Positions 1-11,040 of a DNA stretch of 64,000 nt are shown one piece after another. Made by a program: the position numbers and the translations under genes. Origin of the DNA: Triatoma infestans. Lineage: Eukaryota; Arthropoda; Insecta; Hemiptera; Reduviidae. Where the stretch lies: the NCBI GenBank assembly GCA_011037195.1, contig JAAEAF010002717.1, forward strand, positions 62,001-126,000, in the 5' to 3' direction. The notes beneath the pieces were generated by a model. It saw nothing but the letters and a program-made list of their open reading frames with translations. It ran no database searches and was not told the DNA's origin. Numbering within the stretch: position 1 is the first letter of the stretch; each line of letters starts with the position of its first letter.

Positions 1-86
1 GATTTATCAAAATAAAGTTAAACAAAATATTATCATTACAGTAAACTTAGAGGAAAATTAGTAATGACAATTTAAGTTGTAAAAAC

Positions 87-2858
87 CTAACCTGAATCAT
101 CATCTGGTTCTCCTAATACATGTGATGGAGTTTGATTAACAATATCTTCAGCTTCGTTATTTGAAATCTTATAATTAGAATCATCTAGCGTAGTATTTGA
201 ACTGGAATAAAAATTTCCTAATATTTTAATTAAATATGTGCTTGACTTGAGATATTTATAAAAAATAAGCAATCTAAGGGAAATGAACAGAATCTTGATA
301 GTTATCACCAGGAAAGATATAGAAATAAAATTATGGATTATAACAGAGTCGAGGTTAGCAGATATCAGAATAATTAGTGGATATAAAATGGAACTCGGGA
401 GGACTCTTGGAAAAGACTAAGGATAATGAAGGAAAAGTATTGTAAGATTAGGTCTTTTTAAAAAATAAGAAAACTTAAATTCTTGCCAACGTTTCGACAA
501 ATATTTGTCGAATAAATCAATAGTTTATTTGTTCACTATTCTCTGTGTTGTTGAGGTGTTCTCAACATTTTATTTTCCAAAATTTATATAAGTTTTTAAG
601 TTTGATATGTTTTAAAGATTATTTAATAGTTTTTTTATTTTTTATGCCTTGAAAAAAACAATATATTTGTCGAAACGTTGGCAAGAATTTAAGTTTTTTT
701 TATTTTTTAAAAACACCGAATCTCACAATCCTTTTCCTTCATATAAGTAACGGTTGAGAAGAATCTTCCATAACTAAGGATAATGGAATATGGAGGAAGC
801 GAGGGTGACCATCAAATTTGATCATGAATTTAGGAAAGCCTTGTAAAGAAGCATTTTGGCATCGCATCAAATGGATCAGATCTGAATCCTCAAAAATACA
901 GAAATCATTAAAAATGAAAAAAGTTTTATATAGCTTTTTCTTTTTTTTTCATATAGTTTCTATTTCAGAAGTGACATTATTTTGTAATATATGGGTGTCT
1001 CATGACTCAAGGTCCACAGCTTAAGGACGTATTATTGATGTCAAAAATTTTGGCAGTCGAAAATGTCTAATAATCATAGATGCGAAAATGCTTCCTAAGT
1101 AAAGTAGTCAGCCATTGAAAGATGGCTAGCTGAAATGATTAGAAAAAATGTTGTTTTTAAACTGTAATTTATTTAACAACTTTATTATTACAAATTCTGT
1201 TTAAATTGATCTCTTCCAGCTGCAATGAGTAGTCTAGCATTGCGTTATAATGATCAGCAGGTCACTATATGATGTCAGGCGAATTTCTGATGTTCGTTAC
1301 AGCATTCATAATTCTGGTAATAAGTTCTCTACAGTTAGATTTTCTTCATACACTAAAGACTTATGTGCCCCCAAAGAAAGAAGTCGAGAGGTGTAGATCA
1401 GGTGATCTCAGAGATCTTCCTATCATAATGAACTGGTGCGTTATCCTGCTGAGAGCTAAAGGCAGAACTACATCCGTACTTGAAATCTTGTAACAAAGCA
1501 TGGACTCTTTGGAGCTATGCGTATAAGCCAAAACACATAATATCCTCTATACCTTTATTTGCTATTAAAAATCCTTGCACACTAAAAGGTGGATTCAATA
1601 CGTTCTAATGTGGCTTCCTCTTGATCAACACATCTTGGTCATGCTCAGCATTAGCTTTAGAACACGATCCTATTTCTCTTAAACATCGATGAACTCTACC
1701 GAGTACAATGCGATCTGGTATGCTGCGTTTAGAAAATCCCCTCTGATATTCTGCATCTGCCCACCTTTCATTTCCATTTCAAAAACCCGAATACATAATG
1801 AATATTGTCGTACTCTTCGTTCGAAAAATCTTTTAAGTTATTTCATTTAACAGCGTAGTAAATCAACAGCAAAACAGACGTAAATAATTAAAACAAAAAA
1901 CTGACACTTGAAAACAGCCGACAAGTGAAGACTTATTAATGAAATTTTATCCTTTAATAAAAATTTCTGTTTTTAAAAAAACTTTTTTTTAAATTATTTT
2001 AGGAGTCCACTTCTCAATGTTGTTGGAAGCATTTTCAAACCTTTGTTTATTACGACATATTTTACTAAAAATGATTTCATCCTCACAACCCTGGGTGCCT
2101 CAGCATTCAGTTGATTTTCGACTTAATTCTTCTGTATAAGTGTATATAATATATAAATAAATAAAATGCGCCTATAAATGAAACTTACCGACAAATTTTT
2201 GAATCATCTTTAAGCATTAACGACTGCCACTGAGATCTAGTTTCTTCAATTATTTTTAGAGCAAATTCTTTATCTTTGAATTCACCATTGAAAGCAAATT
2301 GATTTTCTGGTTTACCATCTGGAATTTTATAAATTCTAAACCATTCCATGGTAGCTTTTAATAATCCGGGAAAATATTTATCTACATCTGTAATATCTAG
2401 GACCAAAAAAGAAAAGAAAATCAATATAAGCCACTATTAAAGAAAAATTTAAAAAATACTAACGAAACAATCATACCATTAACTGAATCTGCTAACGGAT
2501 CATATTTGCTAATAGAAACTATTTTCCAATCTGTTTCACCTAAAAACATAAGTCATTTTATGTTATATATATATATATCTTTTAGTTGGGTTGGTTGGGT
2601 GCGCAGAGCTAACATATTTTCTCCATGATAGCCTGTTATTTCGTGGTCAGCAACCGCTTTCGAAAGTTCACTCACTTCAGGTTGTGTTGAACACTCAAAA
2701 CTGTTAAATGAAGCAGGTATCATGGAAAAAATCTCTGATATCTCTTTTAGCTTAATTTTATTCAACTGATACTGATTAAAACTTAAAATCTTACCTTCAT
2801 CAATGAGGGCAATACATCCTAAAACTTTAGCGTGAAGTACTTCTCCTCTCTTAGCGAT
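87..2858 (-). CDS. Nurf-38: Inorganic pyrophosphatase, 3' half (exons spliced by homology)
   Basis: Soluble family I inorganic pyrophosphatase, which hydrolyses PPi to phosphate; in flies the same protein is also the NURF-38 chromatin-remodelling subunit. Four minus-strand exons join in frame with GT-AG borders: 2858-2795, 2539-2477, 2396-2189 and 201-87. The first encodes a stretch ending [10 protein letters not shown], which joins to ETDWK in the next; the two acidic residues of DEGETD correspond to Mg-binding Asp147 and Asp152 of the yeast enzyme. The third carries [19 protein letters not shown], the phosphate-binding Tyr-Lys segment. The last encodes [11 protein letters not shown] and ends [12 protein letters not shown] donor-like GTTAGG lies just before that stop, so one more short exon may lie beyond the left edge. 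The N-terminal half, including the GDNDPID metal site, was not found upstream in this window. Introns hold a hairpin element, a dead transposase and a snapback repeat. Confidence 0.88.
426..742. repeat. Hairpin (inverted-arm) element, family H3
   Basis: Two arms of about 80 bp are inverted copies of each other. The left arm begins ATGAAGGAAAAG and continues to TTGCCAACGTTTCGACAAAT; the right arm reads ATTTGTCGAAACGTTGGCAA and ends CCTTTTCCTTCAT. The loop is AT-rich and encodes nothing. The right arm has the order TGCC, a degenerate TTGAAAA core, an ACAA/TTGT stem, GAAACGTT and GGCA. That is the layout of a decayed hammerhead ribozyme in which GGCA pairs with TGCC. It sits in the last visible intron of the pyrophosphatase gene. 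Confidence 0.75.
1205..1845 (-). pseudogene. Tc1/mariner-superfamily transposase relic (DUF4817 type)
   Basis: Reading the minus strand with several frameshifts gives ordered pieces of an insect Tc1/mariner-superfamily transposase. An N-terminal helix-turn-helix-like piece reads [18 protein letters not shown] followed by [16 protein letters not shown]-cleavage-domain piece reads QDNAPVHYD, and a C-terminal piece reads RSPDL, then [10 protein letters not shown] in a shifted frame, then [10 protein letters not shown]. The middle of the protein is largely missing, so the copy is internally deleted and dead. It lies in the last intron of the pyrophosphatase gene. Terminal inverted repeats were not found. 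Confidence 0.7.
2583..2757. repeat. Short decayed snapback repeat, family H1
   Basis: The left arm starts GGTTGGTTGGGTGCGCAGAGCT and continues ATTTTCTCCATGATAGCCTG; the right arm contains GAAGCAGGTATCATGG and ends ATCTCTGAT. This is the same family as the copy at 23288-23592 but with a much shortened centre. On the minus strand the ribozyme-like core reads CTGAAGTGA ... GAAAGCGGTTGC, clearly mutated. It lies in the intron between the first two visible pyrophosphatase exons (2858-2795 and 2539-2477). Confidence 0.7.
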
Positions 2859-3606
2859 CTAAAGAAAAAAATATTTAGTTAAGTTCACATTAATTAAATT
2901 AATTCTATATTCCATCCATATTTATTATTCAACAAAATTAATTTATAATAATATTGAGATAATTTTTTTTTTTTTAAACTTAGAACTACTAAATTGTTTA
3001 TCTATTAACAGATTTCTCAACACTAATTCTTGTTTTAGTTTACAAAGCAATTTAATATAATAAATCTAATTCAAAATTTAATTTGCCAACAATTTTTATA
3101 CTTTGTAAAACCCCCTTTGGAAAAGTAGGCCAGCCATTTCTTCAGGATTCATGGCATCGCTGAGGATTCCTACCTCTAAAATTGCACACAACACATGGAC
3201 ACCCAAACACACAATATACATAGTAAAACACTTAGACCTTCAGGTTGAGGAGACCGTTTGAGATTGTTATAAACTTGAAGACCTGAATGTTTTGCATAAC
3301 AATGGTGACGGAAGCCGAAAGATCCTAATAGGCCTTGTAGAGCCCGTACTTCATGGATATACATACAGTAGGAGTTTAGCGGGACTTAGGCAAATTCAAG
3401 CTCACCATTGAAATTTGAAACATCCCACAATAGAATTAAGTGGGATTTACTTTATGGCCCAACTACCGTGCCATAGTGGAACTTCATTCAAATACTTCTG
3501 CCGATCCCATGTCCTTGTTTCTCTAATAAAATTGCTAAAAACCCTGAATTTGTTTTTGCATTTGTTTATTGATTTAGTCATCATATTGTTTTATACTTAT
3601 TCGTAG
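2859..3606. other. Unassigned sequence upstream of the visible pyrophosphatase exons
   Basis: I looked here on the minus strand for the missing pyrophosphatase exons (GDNDPID motif, WNYGALPQTWE-like segment) and did not find them. A moderately GC-rich patch at about 3115-3500 differs in composition from the flanks and could be repeat-derived, but I cannot assign it. Confidence 0.4.
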
Positions 3607-3960
3607 GCCCCCAAATGTTGTTTCACTGGTGGAAAGCCTCGGCGATTCCAATGGAGCAGCGAGCCAACCCTAACATCCACATCGTGGGGGCCGGGCAATG
3701 TCGCTCCTGGGTTTCTCCGGTATCACGGCTAACTAGGGCTCTGGCGGGTCAACATTAACCCCCGTTGGCCTCCTGCTTCATGTCTTACCCTCCTTGTTAG
3801 ATCCTTAACTACCCTATCCTGCCTCTATATCCGGCTCAATCCTACGGTGTTATGCGATCCGTGCCTATAGAATGGTTGGTCCCGGAGCCTAATCCCGGGG
3901 TCGTTACGGAGCCTCTGGGATACCAGGCGCCCTCCCAGAGTAAGTAGCCTTACCCGGTCA

Positions 3961-5241
3961 TTGCGGGGCTCTCACCGGGTGGACTTCACCTCCCCAGCTA
4001 CTCGTGGGAACAACATGGAGCAGCAACCTTCAAATTTTAAACACAGACCTTCGGACGAGCGGGAGGATGCCCCCACGTCCGAGGCCACTACACAGCCTCC
4101 CCGGAGAGCCCTAAGGGCGCTATCTCTAGAGGAGGTTGATGTGATGTCCGATATGGACATTCTTGCAGTCCGTCTGTCAGGCGCGTCCAACAGGCGAGTG
4201 CAAAGGTTAGTCGGTCAGGGCACTGATTTGGCAGTCGCAAGACGATCCATAATCAGGGAGAACCTCGTCCGGCAACAGGAAGAAAGGGCTCAGGACGGAA
4301 AAAGGCCGCGTTCGGAGGAAAGTACCCCGAAAGCATCGCGGCCGACGAAGAGGGCGAGACCTCGCACCTATGGGGAGGCTTTGTCCTCGGAGAAGCTCGC
4401 GATTGCCGAGGCCGATTACCCGGACACGCAGTTGGAGCCGGATAGGCTGAAAGCCATCCAAAAATCCCTGCTGTCCACCATGGCGGCCTCCACGGAGGAT
4501 CGTCAAGTGCGTTTTCTTAAATGCACCCATAAAGCAGGGTTTCTCCTGCTTATTTATGCAGACAAGGGGAGTGCGTCCTGGGTGACGGAGGTCTTCCCTT
4601 CGCTGCGGCCCTGGGAAGGCGCTGCCCTCAAGGTCCTGGTAGGGGGCGGGGTCCCGAAGCCGGTGACGTGCTCGGTCTTTGTACCCCATGAGGATGGCGA
4701 GCCGGTGACGGCAGAGAGGGTTGTCAGCCTCTTGAGGTTTGGCAACCAGGGCCTCAATCCCGGCTTGTGGACGGTTATGGGGTGTGTTCCGGAGAGCAAA
4801 GGCCAGCTCTTCACTTTCTCCATGGGAAAGGAGTCCCTGGAAATCCTGAGGAGTCTAGACATGGCTCCATTCTACGGGTTCGGCAGGTTGAAGTTCCGAA
4901 CCAAGGATAAACGAGGCGACGAGGAAGGAGTTGGGGCCCCTTCCGCCGAGGCGATCCGCCCGGCGGAAGGTGTTCCCTCCACTTCTAAGCTGGCGCGGAC
5001 CCCCGCGTCGGATGTTCCGACAATGGAGGCTCGCGCACCCAAGCCCTCAGCCGGCCGTAAGGCAGGAAAAAGAGAGGCAAAAAACCGACAGGGGGAAGGG
5101 CTTGCCCGTCGCTCTGGGCGAAGCCGGGGTCAGCCCGCTGTTGAGGCCTCAAACCCCTCAGCGGTGTCTGGCGCCCGAGATGCCGAAGTGCGGCGGGGGG
5201 ACGAGCCTAGCTCGCCTTCCCGACCCCCTACTACATCTTAG
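3961..5241 (+). CDS. Retrotransposon ORF1 protein (DUF4780-like), intact
   Basis: An uninterrupted 426-codon frame. An internal ATG at 4015 (MEQQPSNF) is a plausible alternative start. Residues 1-130 are charged and disordered, with a basic KRPRSEE...RPTKRARPR patch. Residues ~135-305 resemble the DUF4780 domain of insect non-LTR ORF1 proteins: a YGEALSSEKLAIAEADYP-like start, WVTEVFPSLRPWEGAALKVL, NPGLWTVMG, then MAPFYGFGRLKFR. The tail is low-complexity and basic. No zinc knuckles are visible. The role is presumably binding element RNA during retrotransposition. The stop is followed after one base by the ORF2 ATG at 5243, suggesting coupled translation. Unlike ORF2, it carries no frameshift. 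Confidence 0.8.
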   Translation: MRGSHRVDFTSPATRGNNMEQQPSNFKHRPSDEREDAPTSEATTQPPRRALRALSLEEVDVMSDMDILAVRLSGASNRRVQRLVGQGTDLAVARRSIIRENLVRQQEERAQDGKRPRSEESTPKASRPTKRARPRTYGEALSSEKLAIAEADYPDTQLEPDRLKAIQKSLLSTMAASTEDRQVRFLKCTHKAGFLLLIYADKGSASWVTEVFPSLRPWEGAALKVLVGGGVPKPVTCSVFVPHEDGEPVTAERVVSLLRFGNQGLNPGLWTVMGCVPESKGQLFTFSMGKESLEILRSLDMAPFYGFGRLKFRTKDKRGDEEGVGAPSAEAIRPAEGVPSTSKLARTPASDVPTMEARAPKPSAGRKAGKREAKNRQGEGLARRSGRSRGQPAVEASNPSAVSGARDAEVRRGDEPSSPSRPPTTS

Positions 5242-5242
5242 G

Positions 5243-8200
5243 ATGGGGCTACGGGTCCTGCAAATCAACCTCCATCACGCCAAGGCCGCTTCGGCGGTCT
5301 TGTGCAGGAGGTTTGAATCGGAGCGACTACACATCGCTCTGGTGCAGGAGCCGTGGCTCGTGGCCGAGGAAGTCAGAGGCATTCGCCCATTCCAAGGTAA
5401 GGTATTATATTGTAAGGGCTCTGGGAAACCCAGAGCCTGTATAGTCCTTAATAATCAGATTGATGGTAACTTGCTGCCGGCACTTTGCTCAGGCGATTTT
5501 GTTACAGCAATCATCTCGGCACGGACCGAAGGTGGAATCAGGAGGCTGGTGGCCTGCTCCGCCTACTTCCCCGGTGAGGACCAGTCTTGTCCGCCGGAGC
5601 TTCTGGGAGACATCGTCGACTACTGTGAGGCGAAGAATCTCCCGCTCTTCGTGGGGTGTGATGCCAACGCACACCACCCAGTATGGGGGAGCAGCAAGTG
5701 CAACAGCAGAGGTAAGTCCCTTTTGGATTTTATCTATGGTAAAGGGTTACTGATATCTAATTTAGGTAAGGAACCCACTTTCGTTATGGTGGCCAGGAGA
5801 GAGGCGTTGGATTTGACTCTGACCACCGATAGGCTGAGTGATGACTCACAAACTGGCATGTGTCTTTGGAACCATCTTGCTCCGACCACAGGCACATCAG
5901 GTCCACTATCGACACCCTCCCGTTGCAACAGATAACATTCCGGAACTCTCGGGAGACCGACTGGGAAGGATTTGTGGATTCCCTTAAGAATAGAGTAGCA
6001 CAGGAAATCTCTGACGGGAGAGGAGTGGAGAGTCTTGAGCGGAGGGTAGAGGAGGTGCAGGAGGCGATAGCTACGGCCTTCCAAGAAAACTGTCCGGTAA
6101 GGTCAAGACCACAGAGAGGAAAGACGGTCTGTGGCACAATCACCTTGAGAAATTGAGGGCCGAGGTGAGGAAACTGTTCAACAGGGCCAAAGTTACCCAA
6201 AACTGGACCGTCTATCGGAATGACCTCACGCAGTACAATAAAGAAATTAGGAAGGCCAAAAGACGTTCTTGGAGGAGGTTTTGCGAGGAGATTGAGGATT
6301 CTCTCTCGTGTGCCAGAATCCACAGAGCGTTGGCCAAAGACGGTATTGCGAAGGAAGGGGGGTTCCTCCGAAAGGGGGACGGAACCTTCACTGTCTCCGA
6401 GGAAGAGAGCTTGGAGCTCTTCGCGGAGACGCACTTTCCAGGCTCATCCCGACTTGCAGGCCCACAGGTGGCGAGGATCCCTGGGGAGAGGCTTATTAGA
6501 CCATCCCCAGAGGACTGAAAACTCGCCACTCTCATAACAAGGCCAAGCAGGTCAGTGGGCCACCAACAAATCCCTACCTTTCAAACCTCCTGGGACGGAT
6601 GGGATTTACCCGGTTCTTTTACAAAAAGGACTACATATTCTTTTACCATACCTGTGTAGAATCTTTAGGGCATGTTTAGCCCGAAGATATACGCCGGAAC
6701 CGTGGCGTGAGGTCAAGGTGCTCTACCTCCCCAAGGTGGGAAGAGTGTCTGACCTTACGCCAGGCTCGTTTAGATCGATTAGCCTATCCTCTTTCCTAAG
6801 CAAAGCCCTGGAAAGGTTTGTGGACAGATATATTAGGGATGAGGTCTTGTGTGTAAAACCCCTAAGTGCCCGCCAATACGCTTATCAACCAGGTAGGTCG
6901 GCTGAGGCCGCACTGGTTGATCTTAACAGGCTGCTATCAAAATCCTTGGAGGATAAGGAAATTGCGGTAGCTACCTTTTTGGACATTGAGGGCGTATTCA
7001 ATAATGTCTCGCGCACCTCGGTCATCAACTCCCTTCATAAAAGAGGAGCGTTATGCGGCTGGATGGAGTCTGGCCTAATTAATCGAATTAACATTTCGAC
7101 AATAGGTCAAACCACCCTTAGGGTAAAAGTTGGGAGGGGCTGTCCTCAGGGAGAGGTCTTGTCCCCTCTGATGTGGACTCTGGTTGTTGATGACCTCCTC
7201 CACCAATTATCTGCGGATGGCTTTGACTGTCTAGGCTACGCAGATGACTTGGCGATCGTGGTAAGAGGCAAATACCCTACTACGATTGCAGAGCGGATGC
7301 AAGCAGCTCTTAACTTGGTCAGGAACAGGTGTAGGGAGGAGGACTTGTCCATAAACCCCCATAAAACCGTAATAGTTCCTTTCACATTACGCCACAAGTT
7401 GGAAGGCCTTAGGCCACCATCACTTGGGCACACTCCGATTCCATTTGCGATGGAGCCTAAGTACCTTGGTGTTACTTTTGACCGCAGACTCACTTGGAAT
7501 CAACACATTGACAAAATTTCTCACAAGGCCGATGCGTCATTTAATAGGTGCAGACGGCTTTGTGGGAGAAACTGGGGCTTGCGCCCAAGTTTGTCACTAT
7601 GGATCTATACCAGGATCATCAGACCCATGGTCACATATGGGTCGGTGGTTTGGTGGACCAGGACGCTGCAGAAGGGGGCGGTGGAAAGGCTTGGTGGGAT
7701 CCAAAGGCGAGCATGCCTGGGTTCCACGGGGGCCACGAAAACCACCCCGACTGCGGCGTTGGAAGTCCTCCTCAATTTTGTTGACGTTGGCGAAGCCAGA
7801 ATGTGAATACATAGGCTCCTGCAGGGGCCGCCTCCCATCTCCTTTAGGCATGATCATAATAACCAGAGGTTGATCGAAGAAATCAAGACCATCTTCTTGG
7901 GATGCCAATTGAAAGGATGGTTCCTAGGTATTATTTCGAAAGGAACTTCCATATTATTATACCGAGCAAAGGCGAATGGGGCTATGACCCACCCCTGTTC
8001 GGTAACTTGGTATACAGATGGATCCAAAACTCCGACTGGGGTGGGAGCTGTGGTCTACGGGGCAGGTCTAAAGTTAAAATTAAGGCCAGCCTAGTGAAGT
8101 AGGCCACGGTGATTATAAGGCAAAGCATAGTGGGTAGAAGAGAGGCCATATACTCCGACAGTCAGGCAGCCCTGAAGGTACTTTCCACACACCAAATACT

Positions 8201-8798
8201 CTCAAGACTGGTGTGGGACTGCATACTTACCCCACCCCCGAGGTGGGTACTCGGAATAATCGTACACTCGCCTGGGTGCCGAGACATGCGGGGTTTCTGG
8301 GCACTGAGAGGGCGGATGCCCTTGCGAGGGAGGGTTCGCAGGATACCTTTATAGGCCCCGAACTCTTCTGCGGCTTGTCCAGGAGCCTCATTCAAACTTC
8401 TAGGAGGGTTTGGATAGAAGAACAGCGTCTGCGTTGGTGGGAGAGAACACCAGGACAGAGGCAGGCAAAGCTCTTCATCAAAAGACATTTGCCTAAATTT
8501 ACCAGAGACCCACTGAGCCAGACCCGAAGGGATATAAGGTTAATTGTGGGTCTACTCACAGGGCATTGTAGGCTGAATAGACACATGCACCACCTACAAC
8601 TTGCAGATAGTGCGGTTTGCCGATTCTGTAAGGTAGAGGAGAACCCCGGCGCACATCCTTTGTGAGTGCGCCGGCCTGGCGAGGATTAGGTTTCTTCAAT
8701 TGGGGACAGTCAATCCCGAAGCTAGAAGCTTCATGACGGAGCCGCTCTCAGCTTTGCTAGGATTGATTTGGAGGGCAAAGCTGGGGGTTGTGCTGTAA
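5243..8798 (+). pseudogene. Retrotransposon ORF2 (APE endonuclease, RT, RNase H, CCHC), frameshifted
   Basis: The frame opens MGLRVLQINLHHAKAA with the endonuclease motifs LVQEPW and GCDANAHHPVWGS. It shifts near 5850, near 6130, between about 6518 and 6556, near 7806, near 8090 and near 8640. From about 6556 to 7806 the reverse transcriptase reads without interruption: FLDIEGVFNN (motif A), GCPQGEVLSPLMW, and YADD at about 7237 (motif C). RNase H follows with YTDGSKTPTGVGA and WVPRHAGFLGTERADALA. The C-terminus has CRFC, then after a shift PAHILCEC, a C-x2-C-x8-H-x4-C finger. The protein stops at 8796-8798. The number of shifts means this copy cannot make a full polymerase, although the catalytic motifs survive. 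Confidence 0.88.
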
Positions 8799-8940
8799 TT
8801 TAAGGGGATCCACAATAGACATCGATTTGCAGGTCGCAGTGGAATGAGGCTCGCCCCCCCCCGCGCGCTTCTAATCTAACCAAAAGAAATACCTCGATGA
8901 GAAGATTCCCAGGGTACGAGAAGTGAGATAAAAGTGCTAT

Positions 8941-9690
8941 ATCTGACTGGCCACACTGTTGAGTAGCTGTTATTCAGCTATTAAATTCAACTGGTACTAG
9001 TTCCTTAAATGAGTTAATATAAAAGATTAAATAATGAATTACATTGCGCTTGAAGTTGTCAGTGATGCAAATTGGATCGTTCCAATTGAGTTGATGATTA
9101 CAGTAATGTATGCAATATTGTAAAATGCTTCTTTAAGGTTGCCAAGTCCTCAGCTAGTGAAGTAAGAATGTTAAAGTAGACATTGGCGATAATAATAATT
9201 AGAGGAAATTAAGATGGGAAAGGACCAAATAACTGTTCTCACATTCCAGCCTAGGCATTCCAACCTGATAAATAATTAATTGCGAAGTTGCAATAACTCC
9301 TCTTGAAAGTGTTTATGACGATATGTCTTCAATAAAATTAGATTCAGTTGTGAGAATTAGCTGCTTGGAGCTGCAATAAAGTTGAGTTCCACTGGAGACA
9401 AAAGCATGTGCTGAGTATTCAAGATGGCGTCAGTGGCCAGGGGTAAAAATAACAAGTAGTGTTAACTTTGGCACTTGAAACAGAACTGAATTCAATGAGA
9501 GTAAGTGCAGCCCTATTAGGCGCTGCTTACTAGATCAGACATGTTAAACAACATGATGCTTTAATCAATGCAGTATTGTGCAAGACACTAATTGTAATAT
9601 AGTATAAAATGAATAAAAAAAATAGCATGAATTCTCATATAAATAGAATATTAAGAAATACGACTGGATCACCGTGTGACCAGTCAGATT
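8941..9690. mobile_element. Possible non-autonomous DNA transposon with short inverted ends
   Basis: The left end reads ATCTGACTGGCCACACTG; the right end, reverse-complemented, reads ATCTGACTGGTCACACGG, so 16 of 18 positions match. The ~710 bp between them is AT-rich and has no convincing coding frame. I could not identify a target-site duplication, so the class is open. Confidence 0.4.
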
Positions 9691-9839
9691 TCAACCACAG
9701 TAAGGGGGGCTCCCACAACTAATTGTCCCCGCCGTTATCAATTCGCGTAGAAATACGCGACAAATACCCCTTTCTTCTTCAAATAGGGTGATTGTCTAAC
9801 AGCTGTTCCTAACACTCAGATTTCCACAATCCTTAATAC

Positions 9840-10430
9840 CTTCAATTCTTTCTATCCGAGACTTCAGTTTACTTATGAAATTGAAAATGATAATATAATC
9901 AATTTTCTTGATATGACCATTATCCGCACAAACATGGCTCTCTTGTAACTAATTGGTACATGATGTCCGTTCGATCTGTCTTCAAAAAATAAAGTTCATC
10001 CGTTCCCAAGGCGTGTATTATCTCTTAGTAATCCCAGTTTCCATGACAAAAACAAATTTTTACTTACCACCATATTTAAAAATAATGACTATCCCACCCA
10101 CATTATACAAAATATCCTTACAGAAGTCACTAAACACTTTACCTTTAACAACACCAGCCTAACTAGACTACAGTCTCCTCCATAATCCTCATAATCACCT
10201 TGCACTTATATCTCCATTCCTTACATTAAAAAATCTATCGTAAAAAATTGCAAAAATATTTCGGACTTACAACATCTCTGTGGCACACAAAAGTTCCAAT
10301 ACTTGTCAACAAATTTTTACTATACTTAAAGATATGACAGCTATTACTCTATGTTCAGATTTAATTTGCAAAATTGACTTACAGTCCGACAATGCCCAGT
10401 CTGACATTGGACAGACTTGTCAGTTTTTTA
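9840..10430 (+). pseudogene. Penelope-like element (PLE) relic
   Basis: With stops and shifts the plus strand reads as the C-terminal part of a Penelope-like polyprotein. FTYEIENDNIINFLDMTIIR matches the post-catalytic region of PLE reverse transcriptases. Degenerate sequence follows (9950-10270), then VAHKSSNTCQQIFT and ICKIDLQSDNAQSDIGQT, corresponding to the linker and start of the GIY-YIG endonuclease where active copies have a pair of cysteines and YIGQT. The 5' part and the rest of the nuclease are missing. It is relevant because hammerhead-like repeats of the kind known from PLE terminal repeats are scattered through this window. Confidence 0.68.
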
Positions 10431-10504
10431 TTTTTGTTAAGTATTTTAAAATAAATTTTTGTTTTCTGTTATTTAATAATTGTCTCAATACTATTCAGAT
10501 TTTT

Positions 10505-10558
10505 TCTTCCTAGGAGCCTCTACAGCTCACTATCCAGCAATGGACGAGAGATCAATGC
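10505..10558 (+). repeat. Fragment of SINE family A
   Basis: TCTTCCTAGGAGCCTCTACAGCTCAC matches the body of the SINE at 54099-54322; the tRNA-like head is missing. Confidence 0.6.
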
Positions 10559-10679
10559 TTCTAATGTGTATATTTATGAATGAATATATTTTATATGAAT
10601 ATATTGTGGTTCTAATGAATATATTTTATGTAGGTAGTAAAGCCATACAAGTGGTACTTAAGTAGATATTAGGCTACTG

Positions 10680-10900
10680 TATTCCCAGAACCCGCCAAAA
10701 ACAATTTTCCCGGAAAAAAATTACAAATAAAAGTGACGGATATTTATGTGTGTAGATAGCCTGTTGATGGATTTTGCCCGAAATATTCGTGTTTGATGAG
10801 GTGGTAGTACCTAATGGAATACCATGTTTGAGCTTCCTGTCACTTTTCAGTTTTGAGATATTCTGTTAGCACACACTTCCAAAAATTTCCCTCAAAAATG
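10680..10900 (+). repeat. Dispersed non-coding repeat, family R
   Basis: It shares phrases with copies near 15.0-15.5, 30.9-31.5, 35.5-36.6 and 48.2 kb: GGTGGTAGTACCTAATGGAA, TTGAGATATTCTGTTAGCAC and CAAATAAAAGTGACGG. No coding capacity is seen. Confidence 0.6.
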
Positions 10901-11040
10901 TCGATTTGTTATTGTTTAGAGACTCTCACCTATATAACATCAAAGCCAACTAAACATTTAGTAAAAATTGCAAGTTTGAATAAATTTGTTATTTATAGTT
11001 TTTTAAATAAAAGTAAAAGAAAGCGTGGAGTTCTTACCAG

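Larger units (their letters stand above)
202..2188 (-). other. Pyrophosphatase intron filled with mobile DNA
   Basis: This is the intron between the third and last visible pyrophosphatase exons. Besides the hairpin element at 426-742 and the transposase relic at about 1205-1845 it is AT-rich sequence in which I recognise nothing. Confidence 0.7.
3607..8875 (+). mobile_element. R1/LOA-type non-LTR retrotransposon, nearly full length
   Basis: A GC-rich block with sharp composition change at both edges. It contains a ~350-bp 5' region, ORF1 (3961-5241), ORF2 (5243-8798) and a short 3' UTR running to the C-rich CGCGCGCTTC at about 8870. The order of APE-type endonuclease, reverse transcriptase, RNase H and C-terminal CCHC places it in the R1/LOA/I part of the non-LTR tree. 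RNase H argues for a LOA-like rather than a true R1 element. No poly(A) tail or clear target-site duplication was found, so both ends are approximate. It lies between the pyrophosphatase gene and SMC5. Confidence 0.88.
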
